From Angelobacter sp036557225 (lineage in GTDB: Bacteria > Acidobacteriota > Terriglobia > Terriglobales > Acidobacteriaceae), in contig DATBHX010000056.1 in assembly GCA_036557225.1 (NCBI GenBank), forward strand, positions 1 to 64,000: 64,000 nt of DNA. The letters are read 5' to 3'. The number at the start of each line of letters is the position of its first letter. Position 1 is the stretch's first letter. The position numbers and the translations under genes are program-made. The notes below the pieces were generated by a model that saw only the letters and a list, made by a program, of their open reading frames with translations, did no database searches and was not told the DNA's origin. This document shows positions 1 to 9,556 of the stretch, piece by piece.

Positions 1-2280
1 GTTGGCGTTCAAGCCGCTGGTGATCACGGAGGAACCGGTGTTGGCGGCGAGTTTGCGGATGGTGCCGTCGATGTTGACCGAACTGGTGTTGCCGCCGGCG
101 TTGACGATGCCCTGACTACTTGTGCCAGCATCCTGGTCCAGGGCGAGAATGCCGCTGCTGGGTATGTGCAGAATGGCGCCGAAGGAAAGATTGAACTGAG
201 CGTTGGGTCCGATCATGGTGACCGTGCCGGTAGGCAGATTGAGCGTGCGTTGCTGCAGCTGGTGACTGAAGCCGGTTGTGGAGCCGTTGGCCAGATCGAT
301 GCCGGCGGTGTTGCTAACGTTGAACACGGCATTGGGTGTAGCAGTTCCTGCCAGCACTCCTCCGGTCCAGGTGAATAGCGCGCTAGCGGAAATATCGCCT
401 GAGCCTGTCAATGTGCCGCTGGTGAACTTTGTGGCGCCATTGAGCAACAACGCACCATTGCTTGTCAGAGTGGCTCCCGACAAATTCGTGGTTGCAAGTT
501 GGCCGCCAGTGGTCAGAGCCAAAGATCCGCCGGAAGCAGTGAATGTACTGAATGCAGTGAGGCTGTTTACGGTAACTGTTCCGCTGGCAAATGTAACCGT
601 CACGCCGGCAAAAGCGGCTGGAATACAGGCATCGTCGCTGGCGCCGGGAACACCCGTGGGAGTCCAGTTGCCGGCGGCATTGAAGTCGCCGCCGGCGGCG
701 TTGTTCCAGGTCTTTGTGCCCGTGCAGTCAGTCAGCGCAGCAGGCAAGGCTGAAAGCTTTACGACAAAAGCATCAATACCCGCAGGCGCGCCTGCCTGCA
801 CTGCGTTTGTCAGCGGAAAGCCGGCTGACGCTGCGCCAGCCACCAGCACGTCGCCTTGGGTGTCGGCGGCAACGGCATTCCCCTGGTCGCCTCTCCCGCC
901 CAGAAATGTCGAGAATGTAAGTTTTTGTCCGGATGCGTCCAGTACAGAAGCGAAGGCAGCTTCATTGCACACCCCAGCAGGGTCAACCAAGCACGTGGCC
1001 TGCGCGGCGTTGTGCGATGGGAAGTCGATTGAACGAGTCCAACCTGCGATGTGCGCATTTCCGGAAGCGTCCACTGCAATCGATTTGCCCTCATCCGCCG
1101 CCGAGCCGCCAAGCAAGGTTGAGTAAACAAGCGTCGAACCGGAAGGAGTCAACTTCGCGACGAACGCATGACTGCTCCCCGCGAGGGATGAAAGCAATGG
1201 CCGGGCCAAAGGGAAATCCACGGACGATACCGATCCGGTAATGTAGGCGTTTCCCTGCGCATCAATGGCAATTGCGTTGGCCGCGTCCGCTGAACTCCCA
1301 CCCAGGTACGTGGAATAAAGCAAGGACTGCCCGTCAGCTGCAATGTGGGTTACAAAAGCATTGCCGGCGCATGAGGAGGCTCCTGTGGCACCGCAGGTTT
1401 TCTGCAGCGCATCCCCAGCGAGCGGAAAATTCAGAGAATGAGATTGGCCGGCGACAAAAACCGTTCCCTGGCTGTCGACTGCTAATCCGCGCACTGTATC
1501 CTCCGCGCTCCCTCCCAGGTAAGTCGCGAAGATCAGCGATCCTCCATCCGGCGAGATCTTGGCGACAAAGCCGTTTTTTGTTCCTGCCAGCGTACTCTGC
1601 ATCGCTCGAAATACGGGAAAATCACTCGATGAGGTTTCTCCCGCGAGGTAGATATTCCCTTGTGGGTCCACAGCGATCGCATTTGCCCCATCATCACCCG
1701 CGCCGCCCAGGTAGGTTGAGAAAAGCGGTGTACCGGTGGCGCTGAAGGCGGCCAGAAACGCTTCTCCGGCGCAGGCGTTGGCCCGGCCAGGCGAACATGC
1801 GGCTTGCAGCGGGTTTTTTACCGGAAAGTCGGGTGAGGTGGTGCGTCCGGCAACGTACGCATTTCCGCTTTGGTCCACCGCGATGGCCCTGGCTTCGTCT
1901 GTGCCACTCCCGCTCAGGTAAGCTGTCCATAGCAGGCTCTTCCCATCGGAGCTGAAGCGGGCAACAAAAGCGCGTGGTTTACCCGCAATCGCCTGGGCCG
2001 TTGGAGATCCAGGGAAGTCGGCGGAACGGGTTACGCCGGCGACATAAATGCTACCGTCTTGTCCCAACGCCATTGCGTTGGCGGTGTCCAGTTCTGCGCC
2101 GCCAAGATAAGTCGAAAATCGAAGCAGGGGCAGCTGCGCCGCTTTGATGGGAAAGACTGGCTTGGGAACGTCAGAGGCGGGGCTAGCTGGCGCCCCCGGG
2201 GCTCCAGCCTGGGTCTGACCATGGAAGGTGAGTGTGAAAGCAAACAGCGAAAGAGCAAACCATAGACGCAGGTGGCGCAT
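1..2280 (-). CDS. Secreted SBBP beta-propeller repeat protein (3' end outside window)
   Basis: This open frame of 760 codons runs without a stop to the left edge, so the C-terminus is missing. The start ATG (2278-2280) has a GGAG 8 nt upstream and opens a signal peptide (MRHLRLWFALSLFAFTLTFHG). Residues about 50-510 contain repeated units with the hallmark STYLGG, then D..GN.Y.AG.T.S.DFP, which is the SBBP repeat seen in secreted Acidobacteriota proteins. After about residue 515 the sequence changes to a Cys-containing linker (DCTGTKTWNNAAGGDFN) followed by Gly/Thr/Asn-rich strands resembling beta-helix or autotransporter-like repeats. The role is probably an extracellular or surface structural or binding protein. 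The family call is firm; the exact function is unknown. Confidence 0.85.
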   Translation of the reverse strand, partial: MRHLRLWFALSLFAFTLTFHGQTQAGAPGAPASPASDVPKPVFPIKAAQLPLLRFSTYLGGAELDTANAMALGQDGSIYVAGVTRSADFPGSPTAQAIAGKPRAFVARFSSDGKSLLWTAYLSGSGTDEARAIAVDQSGNAYVAGRTTSPDFPVKNPLQAACSPGRANACAGEAFLAAFSATGTPLFSTYLGGAGDDGANAIAVDPQGNIYLAGETSSSDFPVFRAMQSTLAGTKNGFVAKISPDGGSLIFATYLGGSAEDTVRGLAVDSQGTVFVAGQSHSLNFPLAGDALQKTCGATGASSCAGNAFVTHIAADGQSLLYSTYLGGSSADAANAIAIDAQGNAYITGSVSSVDFPLARPLLSSLAGSSHAFVAKLTPSGSTLVYSTLLGGSAADEGKSIAVDASGNAHIAGWTRSIDFPSHNAAQATCLVDPAGVCNEAAFASVLDASGQKLTFSTFLGGRGDQGNAVAADTQGDVLVAGAASAGFPLTNAVQAGAPAGIDAFVVKLSALPAALTDCTGTKTWNNAAGGDFNAAGNWTPTGVPGASDDACIPAAFAGVTVTFASGTVTVNSLTAFSTFTASGGSLALTTGGQLATTNLSGATLTSNGALLLNGATKFTSGTLTGSGDISASALFTWTGGVLAGTATPNAVFNVSNTAGIDLANGSTTGFSHQLQQRTLNLPTGTVTMIGPNAQFNLSFGAILHIPSSGILALDQDAGTSSQGIVNAGGNTSSVNIDGTIRKLAANTGSSVITSGLNAN

Positions 2281-2866
2281 GTACCCATCTCCAAATCCTG
2301 AACTTGTGGTGCCGGCCCATCGCAAACGCAAGGTCCCAGGCGGGTTCTTGCATTCGCAGATTCAGCGGGCTCTGACCGTTGAGAACGCTAGGATTAACGG
2401 GTGATTGGCGCAAGGGACAAAGAAGGACAGCCGGCTTCTGTCCGGCAATGTCCATTCAGTACGTGCCAGTTCGATGGGACAAATGAGTTGGGAGCCTGGA
2501 GCTGGTTGATTTTCCGGACCACACAAGGTGGCGTTTGTGCTCGCGATCCACACGGCGAGTTGCGCTCGAAGGCAGCATCCTTATGCATTTTAGGTGTAAC
2601 TGTTTGCACACCCAAAATCCTCAGCGATAATCGTTATCGCCATCAAGACGGCCGTCGCGGGTGCCCATGTCATCTCGTCAGAACAATGGCTAGTTTCGTT
2701 TTGAAATTTGCTAGCGACAACCAGCTATTCTGAATTGCCTTTTCTACGATCTTCGGTAATACTTGTCGAAACTTTTGGAACTGAAACATATCGGCCCCGC
2801 TGTCCCGAAAATTGCTCGAGTCTCCCAGTTCCAACAGGGCGCGATTTCACACAACGGAGAATTACG
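2281..2866. other. Divergent intergenic region between two secreted-protein genes
   Basis: This is about 590 bp with no credible gene. It must hold the promoters for the minus-strand SBBP gene and the plus-strand BNR/MBG gene. The one clear structure is the palindrome at 2624-2640. Open frames reading through this stretch lack signal peptides, good ribosome sites and recognisable domains. Confidence 0.5.
2624..2640. promoter_or_regulatory. Perfect palindrome, candidate operator
   Basis: Arms GCGATAA and TTATCGC are perfect 7-bp inverted repeats around a 3-bp centre (TCG). There is no T-tract, so it is not a terminator. It lies roughly midway between two divergent genes and looks like a site for a dimeric regulator; that role is inferred. 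Confidence 0.4.
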
Positions 2867-5800
2867 ATGAGGAACGCCTCTCTGCGTGCGTGGCACGCAG
2901 CTGTGTTGTTTGCTGTCTTGTTTTTCTGCGCGGCTTCCACTTTTGCCCAAGACCCTCAAGCGTCACCCACACCTTCACCCACGCCGGCCACTGACCCAAC
3001 CACGGCGACAGATGATGCCAATCCCGCACTTCCTCCCGATGCTGCTCTGCAGGACCGGCTGGACCTGGATGCGGACACTGATAGCGCCGATCTGCCGGCT
3101 TTCTTTAAGGGATCGATTGACACAGAAGACTATCTGCGCATGCGCAATGCGCATATTCGCAGGCTGCGCGGCCTCATGGACCGTGAATTCAGTCCCTGGC
3201 GTCGCAACGGCGCCATCGCCGATGCTCGAGCCCGCGAGCAGCAGCTAAGACAGGCCGCTTCACAGAACACAGCGATTCCTGATCCAAACTTTGTCGGCCC
3301 CACCAGCCCGCAGTCGCCTGGCCCTCTGCTACCGGCCAGCCTCTTGCAGCCATGGACCCCGCTCGGACCGGCGCCGATTCCCAACGGACAGACAACTGCA
3401 GTAACCCAGGCAGTGAGCGGACGCGTGACCAACATTGTCATCCATCCCACCAATGAAAACATTGTCTACGTGGGAACGGCCCAAGGCGGCGTGTATCGTT
3501 CGCTCGATGGCGGCGCAAGCTGGACCGCTTTGACGGACGATGCCCTTTCTCTTGCCAATGGAGCTATTGCCCTGGATCCGCTGGACCCGACCACGCTTTT
3601 TGTCGGAACCGGGGAAGGGAACCTTTCTGCTGATAGTTTCTCCGGCGTGGGACTCTACATTATCAAGCACGCAGATTCCACACCACAATTGCTGGGTCCC
3701 TTCAATCTCGATACCACCGGCAATGATGTGTTCACCGGTCGTGCCATCACGCGCGTACTTGTCAGTCCTCTGGACGACAATGTTGTTTTTGTCGCCACGA
3801 CTTCAGGTATCGGTGGAATCGGCGCAGATTCAATTCCTTCAGTACTGCTCAGCAACCTGCCGAGCCGCGGGTTGTATCGCAGCACTAATGCCATGTCCGC
3901 GGATCCGAGATTTAGCAAGATCACGGTCCAACCAGCCAACGGCGGTAATCGTGGCATTACTGACATCGCCTTCGGAGCCACGCCGAATATCCTGATTGCC
4001 GGCGTGAACGGTTTCAGCACGGGTGGAAACGACGGCGGAATCTGGCGTACCACCAACGCCCTTGACCCGACCCCGACGTTCACCAACCAGGTTGTAGTTG
4101 GCACGCCCACTGCAACCATTCAGATTCGATTTGCCGTCAACACCGTCAACGGCGTTACCACCATGTTGGGAGCTACCGGTGAGAATCCCGCAACCACACC
4201 CGCTGCGCCAGGCAACGGTTCCAACTGCGGTGCTCCGGGCTGGGTTCGGAGATCGACCGACGGAGGCGTTACCTGGAGCCTCGGACTCATCCAGACCAGC
4301 GGCTTCTGCAATACACAGTGTTTTTACGACATGTCGCCGGCCATGGACCCCACAAACTCCAACATCATTTATCTTGGAGGCTCCGCGAATGCCGATACGA
4401 ATCCGCCGCGGGCCACCTGCCGCAGCAACGTGCTGACGCGCACTCTCGACGGCACGAACTTCAGCCGTATCGATACAGGACTGCATGCCGACACGCATGC
4501 GGTAGCAGTCGCACCATCCAACCCCAGCGTCGTCTACTTCGGCAGCGATGGCGGTGTTTGGCGTTCCTCCAACCAGGGCACGACCTGGCAGAGCATCAAT
4601 ACTGCTGGATTCCATGCCACCCAGTTCCAGAGCATCTCCGTGCATCCCACGGACCGAAACTTTTCCATCGGCGGCACGCAGGATAACGGCACGCCGTTCC
4701 TGCATGCTGACGGAACCTGGACACGCGCCGACTTCGGCGACGGCGGCTTTGCCCTGATTGATCAGGGAGCCACCGATACCACGAACGTCACCATGTACCA
4801 CACCTACTTCAACCAGACGAACAACCTGATCGGCTTCGCCCGTGTGTTGACTACGGCCAACGCGCAGGACAACGGCTGGGGCTTCCTGGGATGCAACGGA
4901 ACCGTCTCCAACAACGGCATTCGCTGCGCCGATACGGTCCTGTTCTACGCTCCTATGACGCTTGGGCCGGGCACACCGAACACGCTCTATTTCGGCACCG
5001 ATCGGCTCTATCGCTCCACGAACCGGGGCACCACGATGACCCTGGTCAGCCAGGGCCCGTTCCAGGCTGGTGTGGCGGTAAGCGCGATTGGCATTTCACC
5101 GGCCAACGATAACGTGCGCATTGTCGGCCTGCGCAACGGCGGCATCTTTGCTACCACCACGGGCGCCAACCCGCTGGTCAACGTCCGCAGCGCCGCCATG
5201 CCCGCCAAGTACGTCTCGCGCGCGGTGATCGATCCCAACAATCCCAACACGGCCTACGTCGCGTTCTCCGGCTTCGGCATTCCGGGACAGCAGATATGGA
5301 AGACGACGAACCTGAACGCCAATCCGCCCACCTGGAGCATCGCGGCGGCCGGGTTACCGGACGTGCCGGTGAACGGGTTTGCCGTTGATCCGATCAACTC
5401 GAACATCCTCTATGCCGGCAGCGACATCGGAGTGTTCGTTTCCACCAACGGTGGCCAGAGCTGGAACCCGTTCGGTACAGGACTGCCCCGCGTGGCCATC
5501 TTCGATATGGCTGTGCAGGCCCCGAATCGTCTGCTGAGGATTGCGACGCACGGTCGCGGCGCCTGGGAAATCCAGGCGGCGAAGACCGTTGCCGCTGTGA
5601 GCCTCACGGTCCCCGCAAGCGCCACCTATGGTGACAACGTAACGTTTACTGCTACGGTGGGAGCCAATGGTGCTCTGGCTACTCCTGGCGGAACGGTTAC
5701 ATTCAGCGACGGCGGCCTGACGCTGGGAACCGGCACGCTGGACGCCTCTCTCACAGCCACGTTCAGCACGACGTTGCTGTCAGCGGGGACGCACTCCATC

Positions 5801-6730
5801 AGCGCGACCTACGGCGGAGACACGATCTTCGATGTCAGTCCTTCCACGGCATCGATCATCACCATCAATCAGGCGGCCCTCAGTGTCACCGCTGCCAATG
5901 TGAGCCGGCTCTATGGTTCGCCGAATCCCGCATTTACGGGGACGATCGTCGGAATCAAAAATGCCGACAACATCACCGCAACCTATGCCACCACGGCTAC
6001 GCAGAGCAGTCCGGTAGGGACTTACGCGATTGTTCCTACGTTGATTGATCCTGACAACAAGCTGGGCAATTACGTGGTCACATCGACAAACGGAACGCTG
6101 ACCATCAATCCTGCCCCACTCACCATCACGGCACAGGATGCAACCAAGGTCCTCAATTCGCCGAACCCGAGCTTCACAGCCAATTACAGCGGGTTTGTGC
6201 TGGGTGAAGGACCGCAGGTTCTGAGCGGCGTACTCTCCTGCACCACAACTGCAGTTCTCAACAGTCCGGTCGGCGGCTACCCGATTACCTGCTCCGGCCA
6301 GACTTCAACCAACTATGCGATCACATACGTTGCCGGCACGCTGCACGTCATCTATGCGACGGATGGAAACTGCGTAGGCGGGCCCAGCCACCAGATCCTG
6401 CATCCGATCAACGCGGATGGCACGACGGTGTTCAATGGCAATGGACCGATCGACGTGAAGTTCCGCGTGTGCGACGCCAATGGTATCTCGCAGAGCACAC
6501 CGGCCACGGTCACGAACTTCGCTATCACAGACGTTATCCGGGGCACTCTGGACCAGTCAGTCGACCTTCCTGTGGATCCCAAGCCAGGAACCAATGGCTT
6601 CGTATTTGCGGAAGACCGGCTGTGGCTGTTCCGGATTGACGGCAAATCTCTTGCTACCGGATTCACCTATGTGTTCCGCATCGACCTGAATGACGGATCG
6701 AAGATAACGTTCCAGTTCGGCAAGAAGTAA
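2867..6730 (+). CDS. Secreted BNR/VPS10-like propeller protein with Ig-like and MBG domains
   Basis: The chosen ATG at 2867 has GGAGA 7 nt upstream and begins a clean signal peptide (MRNASLRAWHAAVLFAVLFFCAASTFAQ). An upstream TTG extension of 53 codons has no such features. The mature protein (about 1287 residues in total) starts with a Pro/Thr/Asp-rich stretch. A long beta-propeller region follows with sialidase/VPS10-like signatures (NIVYVGTAQGGVYRSLDGGASW, VVYFGSDGGVWRSSNQGTTW, ILYAGSDIGVFVSTNGGQSW). Next are one bacterial Ig-like domain (TYGDNVTFTATV...GGTVTFSDG) and two MBG-type domains (NPAFTGTIVG...LTINPA). The C-terminal module ends in FRIDLNDGSKITFQFGKK. It is probably a cell-surface or extracellular binding protein; catalysis is not supported by any motif seen. 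A strong terminator follows at 6750. Confidence 0.85.
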   Translation: MRNASLRAWHAAVLFAVLFFCAASTFAQDPQASPTPSPTPATDPTTATDDANPALPPDAALQDRLDLDADTDSADLPAFFKGSIDTEDYLRMRNAHIRRLRGLMDREFSPWRRNGAIADARAREQQLRQAASQNTAIPDPNFVGPTSPQSPGPLLPASLLQPWTPLGPAPIPNGQTTAVTQAVSGRVTNIVIHPTNENIVYVGTAQGGVYRSLDGGASWTALTDDALSLANGAIALDPLDPTTLFVGTGEGNLSADSFSGVGLYIIKHADSTPQLLGPFNLDTTGNDVFTGRAITRVLVSPLDDNVVFVATTSGIGGIGADSIPSVLLSNLPSRGLYRSTNAMSADPRFSKITVQPANGGNRGITDIAFGATPNILIAGVNGFSTGGNDGGIWRTTNALDPTPTFTNQVVVGTPTATIQIRFAVNTVNGVTTMLGATGENPATTPAAPGNGSNCGAPGWVRRSTDGGVTWSLGLIQTSGFCNTQCFYDMSPAMDPTNSNIIYLGGSANADTNPPRATCRSNVLTRTLDGTNFSRIDTGLHADTHAVAVAPSNPSVVYFGSDGGVWRSSNQGTTWQSINTAGFHATQFQSISVHPTDRNFSIGGTQDNGTPFLHADGTWTRADFGDGGFALIDQGATDTTNVTMYHTYFNQTNNLIGFARVLTTANAQDNGWGFLGCNGTVSNNGIRCADTVLFYAPMTLGPGTPNTLYFGTDRLYRSTNRGTTMTLVSQGPFQAGVAVSAIGISPANDNVRIVGLRNGGIFATTTGANPLVNVRSAAMPAKYVSRAVIDPNNPNTAYVAFSGFGIPGQQIWKTTNLNANPPTWSIAAAGLPDVPVNGFAVDPINSNILYAGSDIGVFVSTNGGQSWNPFGTGLPRVAIFDMAVQAPNRLLRIATHGRGAWEIQAAKTVAAVSLTVPASATYGDNVTFTATVGANGALATPGGTVTFSDGGLTLGTGTLDASLTATFSTTLLSAGTHSISATYGGDTIFDVSPSTASIITINQAALSVTAANVSRLYGSPNPAFTGTIVGIKNADNITATYATTATQSSPVGTYAIVPTLIDPDNKLGNYVVTSTNGTLTINPAPLTITAQDATKVLNSPNPSFTANYSGFVLGEGPQVLSGVLSCTTTAVLNSPVGGYPITCSGQTSTNYAITYVAGTLHVIYATDGNCVGGPSHQILHPINADGTTVFNGNGPIDVKFRVCDANGISQSTPATVTNFAITDVIRGTLDQSVDLPVDPKPGTNGFVFAEDRLWLFRIDGKSLATGFTYVFRIDLNDGSKITFQFGKK

Positions 6731-6749
6731 AAGCAGGAGAAAGCTTGAG

Positions 6750-6780
6750 GCGCATGCCTGTTTGGCATGCGCTTTTTTTT
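6750..6780 (+). terminator. Intrinsic terminator after the BNR/MBG gene
   Basis: A perfect 9-bp stem (GCGCATGCC / GGCATGCGC) with a TGTTT loop is followed at once by eight T residues. It lies 20 bp after the stop codon. Confidence 0.93.
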
Positions 6781-6981
6781 ATCGCCTTGATGAGGCCAGC
6801 CACATCCGCCTGGACTTTCCCCCGGGAGTTGTACGCGGAAGAGTTTCCCCGCGCTCTCCGCTACGGCGGCATGCGCGACCAAATTCTGGTCTAATTCAAT
6901 CTTGGAGTCACCGGCCTTACCGCCGCACTTGCTTATTTCAACCGGCAACCGGGTTGGTTGGATCTAGCGAAAGGAATCACC

Positions 6982-7428
6982 ATGAAACTACTGCAAATCA
7001 TGACTGTGACAGCGCTGATCGTCGCAAGCGCATCGGCGCTGCACTCCGTACCACCGGGTCAAGCGGGAAATACGCCATCGGGCGAAAGAAGGGGACCGTC
7101 CACCATGTCGAACACGAAAGTCATCATGCTGATTGAAGCGAAAATTCAACCGCAACGTCGCGCTGAGATTGTTGAGGCGGCGCAGCAATATATTTCGCTG
7201 GTACGAGCAGAGCCGGGCGTCGAAGCGTTTTACCTCAGCACGCGACAGGACGATCCCAACACCTTCGTTTTTTACGAAGTCTATAAGTCACAAGCGGCGC
7301 AGGACTTTCATTTGCAGCAGGATTTCACCAGGAAATTCCTCGCTACCTTGAAGAGCGCTCAGGCGGCAGACCGTGTAAGGACAAGGCTGGTTGACGTTGC
7401 CGAGCAAGCCGAGGCGCGTTCCAGGTAG
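6982..7428 (+). CDS. Exported antibiotic-biosynthesis-monooxygenase (ABM) fold protein
   Basis: The C-terminal 95 residues match the small ferredoxin-like ABM/YgiN fold: KVIMLIEAKIQPQRRAEIVEAAQQYISLVRAEPGVEAFYLSTRQDDPNTFVFYEVYKSQAAQDFHLQ. Cytosolic relatives are quinol monooxygenases or heme-handling enzymes that work as dimers. The start at 6982 is preceded by AAAGGA and gives a signal-peptide-like N-terminus (MKLLQIMTVTALIVASASALHS), suggesting export. An internal ATG at 7105, preceded by AAGGGGA, would give a normal cytosolic ABM protein of about 107 residues, so the start is not certain. It is a single gene between two terminator-like hairpins. The substrate is unknown. Confidence 0.75.
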   Translation: MKLLQIMTVTALIVASASALHSVPPGQAGNTPSGERRGPSTMSNTKVIMLIEAKIQPQRRAEIVEAAQQYISLVRAEPGVEAFYLSTRQDDPNTFVFYEVYKSQAAQDFHLQQDFTRKFLATLKSAQAADRVRTRLVDVAEQAEARSR

Positions 7429-7487
7429 CCCGCATCTATCGCCCGGCAATCGAGACCATCAGCACACAAAAGGAACAGCAAAGGTAG

Positions 7488-7519
7488 AGCACCTGGCTGT
7501 GCACCAGGTGCTTTCTCTC
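7488..7519 (+). terminator. Hairpin between convergent genes, probable terminator
   Basis: A 9-bp perfect stem, AGCACCTGG (7488-7496) and CCAGGTGCT (7504-7512), has a 7-nt loop and is followed by the pyrimidine run TTCTCTC. It sits between the ends of the ABM gene and the convergent NxxGxxAF gene and may serve both. The T-tract is imperfect. Confidence 0.6.
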
Positions 7520-7571
7520 GGGGATTGGAAGCAGTTTCAGAGTTCATTCGACAATCTTTGCCTGCCTCGGA

Positions 7572-8747
7572 CTACTCATCCTCGTTTTCTTCATGACCTG
7601 GCAATACCGCCACTGCTATGCCGGAGCGTCCGTCTAACAGTTCATACTCGAATACGAGGCGGAAATGGTCATTGAATGCAAAGCGGCCGACGCTAACCGC
7701 GGTTACGGTGGAACCAAACAGCGGATCTCCAGTACGGAGCACTGGAACCAGGGAAGCTCCGCCGGTGAGTTCCACGAAAATGTCCTGAGCGCCGTTGGCT
7801 TCGAGCGCGGAGAACGCGACTGCTCCGTGATTGTTCATCGAAGGGTGCTCCAGGTCGATGAAGGGATTGTTTGCCGGATCGTTTCGAGCCGTTATGCCCC
7901 TGCCGTTTCCTGAAAAGACTTCGATCGTAGTACCGCCTGCGGCAAAATCTGCCACCCGGCCGGCATTGTTGATCACTGGATCGCCAAATTGAAAGAACTC
8001 GGGATGATTGTTCGTGTCAATTACGTCGATCACGTTCGGCAGTTCAGCGCCGGCTACGCCCTCTGTGTTCGAGTTTGTCTTTACCAGAAAGATCCCGGAG
8101 CTTCGGTCTGTTGCGACTCCCTCGAAGACGATTTTGCCGGATGCATTGATCGCCACGGCCCCAAAAGTCTCGAAGTCTGAGGTCAGCGTATCGAGCACCG
8201 GCGTGATGCTTCCACCGTTGCCGGTGAAGATGACATTTGACCTGAAGCCGCTGCGAAAAGCCTGGAAGGCTACCGTTCCTGAGGCGTTAATGGAAGGTGT
8301 GCCAATACCGAAACCAGGAAATCCCTGATCGGCCGAATTCACGATCGTCTTTGTTATGACGCCGTCACTGGTAAAAATTCCAGCGGCCCGTGGTCCGGTG
8401 CTCACCAGAGCGCGGAAGCCGACAACACCTGCGTCATTGATCACCACATCGTCTGTGAAAAAGGTGAAAGGATTGGTGGCGGTCGAGGCGATCGCGTTCT
8501 GCTGCTGGCGTGTCGACCGGAAGACTTTCTGTTCAGTGCCGTCTTGGGTCGCAACGAAAGCGACCGAGCCCTGGCTGTTGATGGCCGGGAATTGTGAGAA
8601 GTCGGAAAGACCCTGGGTGCTGTCGGCGACGTTCTCGAATCTGATTTGAGTGTTTTTGGAAGCTTGAGCCAACGCTTGTCCGGCACACAGAGCAAGTAGC
8701 ATCGCAAATGCCGCCGCAGCCCTCGATTTTTTCAGTATGTTCAGCAT
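7572..8747 (-). CDS. Secreted NxxGxxAF-repeat protein
   Basis: The protein is about 391 residues with a signal peptide (AAAAFAMLLALCAGQALAQA). Repeats of the form IN..G.VAF occur through the mature part: INSQGSVAFVA, INDAGVVGFRA, INASGTVAFQA, INASGKIVFEG, INNAGRVADFA and MNNHGAVAFSA. This is the NxxGxxAF tandem repeat of predicted extracellular propeller-like proteins. Two ATGs are adjacent; the second (8745-8747) is preferred because AGGAG lies 5 nt upstream of it but only 2 nt from the first. No catalytic motif was seen. It is the last of a minus-strand run of small secreted-protein genes. Confidence 0.8.
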   Translation of the reverse strand: MLNILKKSRAAAAFAMLLALCAGQALAQASKNTQIRFENVADSTQGLSDFSQFPAINSQGSVAFVATQDGTEQKVFRSTRQQQNAIASTATNPFTFFTDDVVINDAGVVGFRALVSTGPRAAGIFTSDGVITKTIVNSADQGFPGFGIGTPSINASGTVAFQAFRSGFRSNVIFTGNGGSITPVLDTLTSDFETFGAVAINASGKIVFEGVATDRSSGIFLVKTNSNTEGVAGAELPNVIDVIDTNNHPEFFQFGDPVINNAGRVADFAAGGTTIEVFSGNGRGITARNDPANNPFIDLEHPSMNNHGAVAFSALEANGAQDIFVELTGGASLVPVLRTGDPLFGSTVTAVSVGRFAFNDHFRLVFEYELLDGRSGIAVAVLPGHEENEDE

Positions 8748-8792
8748 CATTTCTCCTATTGTGATTTCCATGAAATTTAATTTTGAGAAACC

Positions 8793-9473
8793 CTATTGGT
8801 CGGCCCGAAAAAAGTAGTAGTCAGCGGAATACGGCACCAGCGCCTGTTTGCCTACATCGCCGGCAACAGAACAGCCAGCAGCAGGAGCGGATCCCCCTTG
8901 CGTGTTTAAGCGCTGAATGAAAGTGGTGCCCGACAGAAGTTTTCCTTCTGCCGGTCCATTTTCCGAGCCAATCGACTGCAGAAGCAGGCAACTGATTGCT
9001 CCCTGGTTTGGGCAACTCGCGTCGGTGCCGGCGGGAATGGCGTGCACCGGTGTTGCCCACACCTTGCTGCTGTCCAGGGAGCTCTGCCAGGTCGCATTGC
9101 CAAAGGGCAGCGGTCTGGGAGCAAATTCGTTGGGACTTGAGTCAGGGCTCAGGAAGTGAGTCATGATCTGGGTGGAGCGTCCATGGTCACTGGCAAAAAG
9201 AGTGGCTTGGGGGCGGCTCCCGCTGACAGTCCAGGAAGAGCCCGAGCTTGCCGGCAGACAGACATAGCCCTGTGTGCCTACGGCATGGCCCACGATAAAA
9301 ACGGAGTTTCCAGCGGGCGGAGTTATGTTCGCCGAAGTAGCCGGTGTCGAGGCTTTCTGCGCCGATGCTGGACGTGCAACGATAAGCGCCAGGGCCAGGA
9401 GCAGGAGCAGGGCCCCGAGCATCAGTCGGATTTTTTCCGCGTGACCGGGATGTGGATCAAGTGTGTAGCTCAT
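8793..9473 (-). CDS. Secreted DUF3455 family protein
   Basis: The 226-residue protein has an N-terminal hydrophobic segment (MLGALLLLLALALIVARPASA). Its C-terminus carries the DUF3455 signature: G.LLSGTTFIQRLNTQGGSAPAAGC...VPYSADYYFFRADQ. DUF3455 proteins are secreted and found in bacteria and fungi; their biochemical role is not established. Four Cys residues in the mature region could form disulfides. The annotated ATG has GAAAGAGA upstream; starting 17 codons later at MLGAL is an alternative. Confidence 0.85.
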   Translation of the reverse strand: MSYTLDPHPGHAEKIRLMLGALLLLLALALIVARPASAQKASTPATSANITPPAGNSVFIVGHAVGTQGYVCLPASSGSSWTVSGSRPQATLFASDHGRSTQIMTHFLSPDSSPNEFAPRPLPFGNATWQSSLDSSKVWATPVHAIPAGTDASCPNQGAISCLLLQSIGSENGPAEGKLLSGTTFIQRLNTQGGSAPAAGCSVAGDVGKQALVPYSADYYFFRADQ

Positions 9474-9556
9474 CTTATGTCTCTTTCAATGCGAGGTGGA
9501 ACTTTGCTTTCCACCTCGCGGTTTGCCATTCCGCTGGAATGGAGTGAAAGTACGTG

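Noticed and set aside
278..1126. 282-codon plus-strand open frame
   Set aside because: It is antisense to the SBBP protein, which has a signal peptide and repeats in the other strand; Ala/Pro/Val-rich shadow translation.
3839..4801. 320-codon minus-strand open frame
   Set aside because: It is a shadow of the BNR/MBG gene; low-complexity Gly/Ala/Arg product with no domain.
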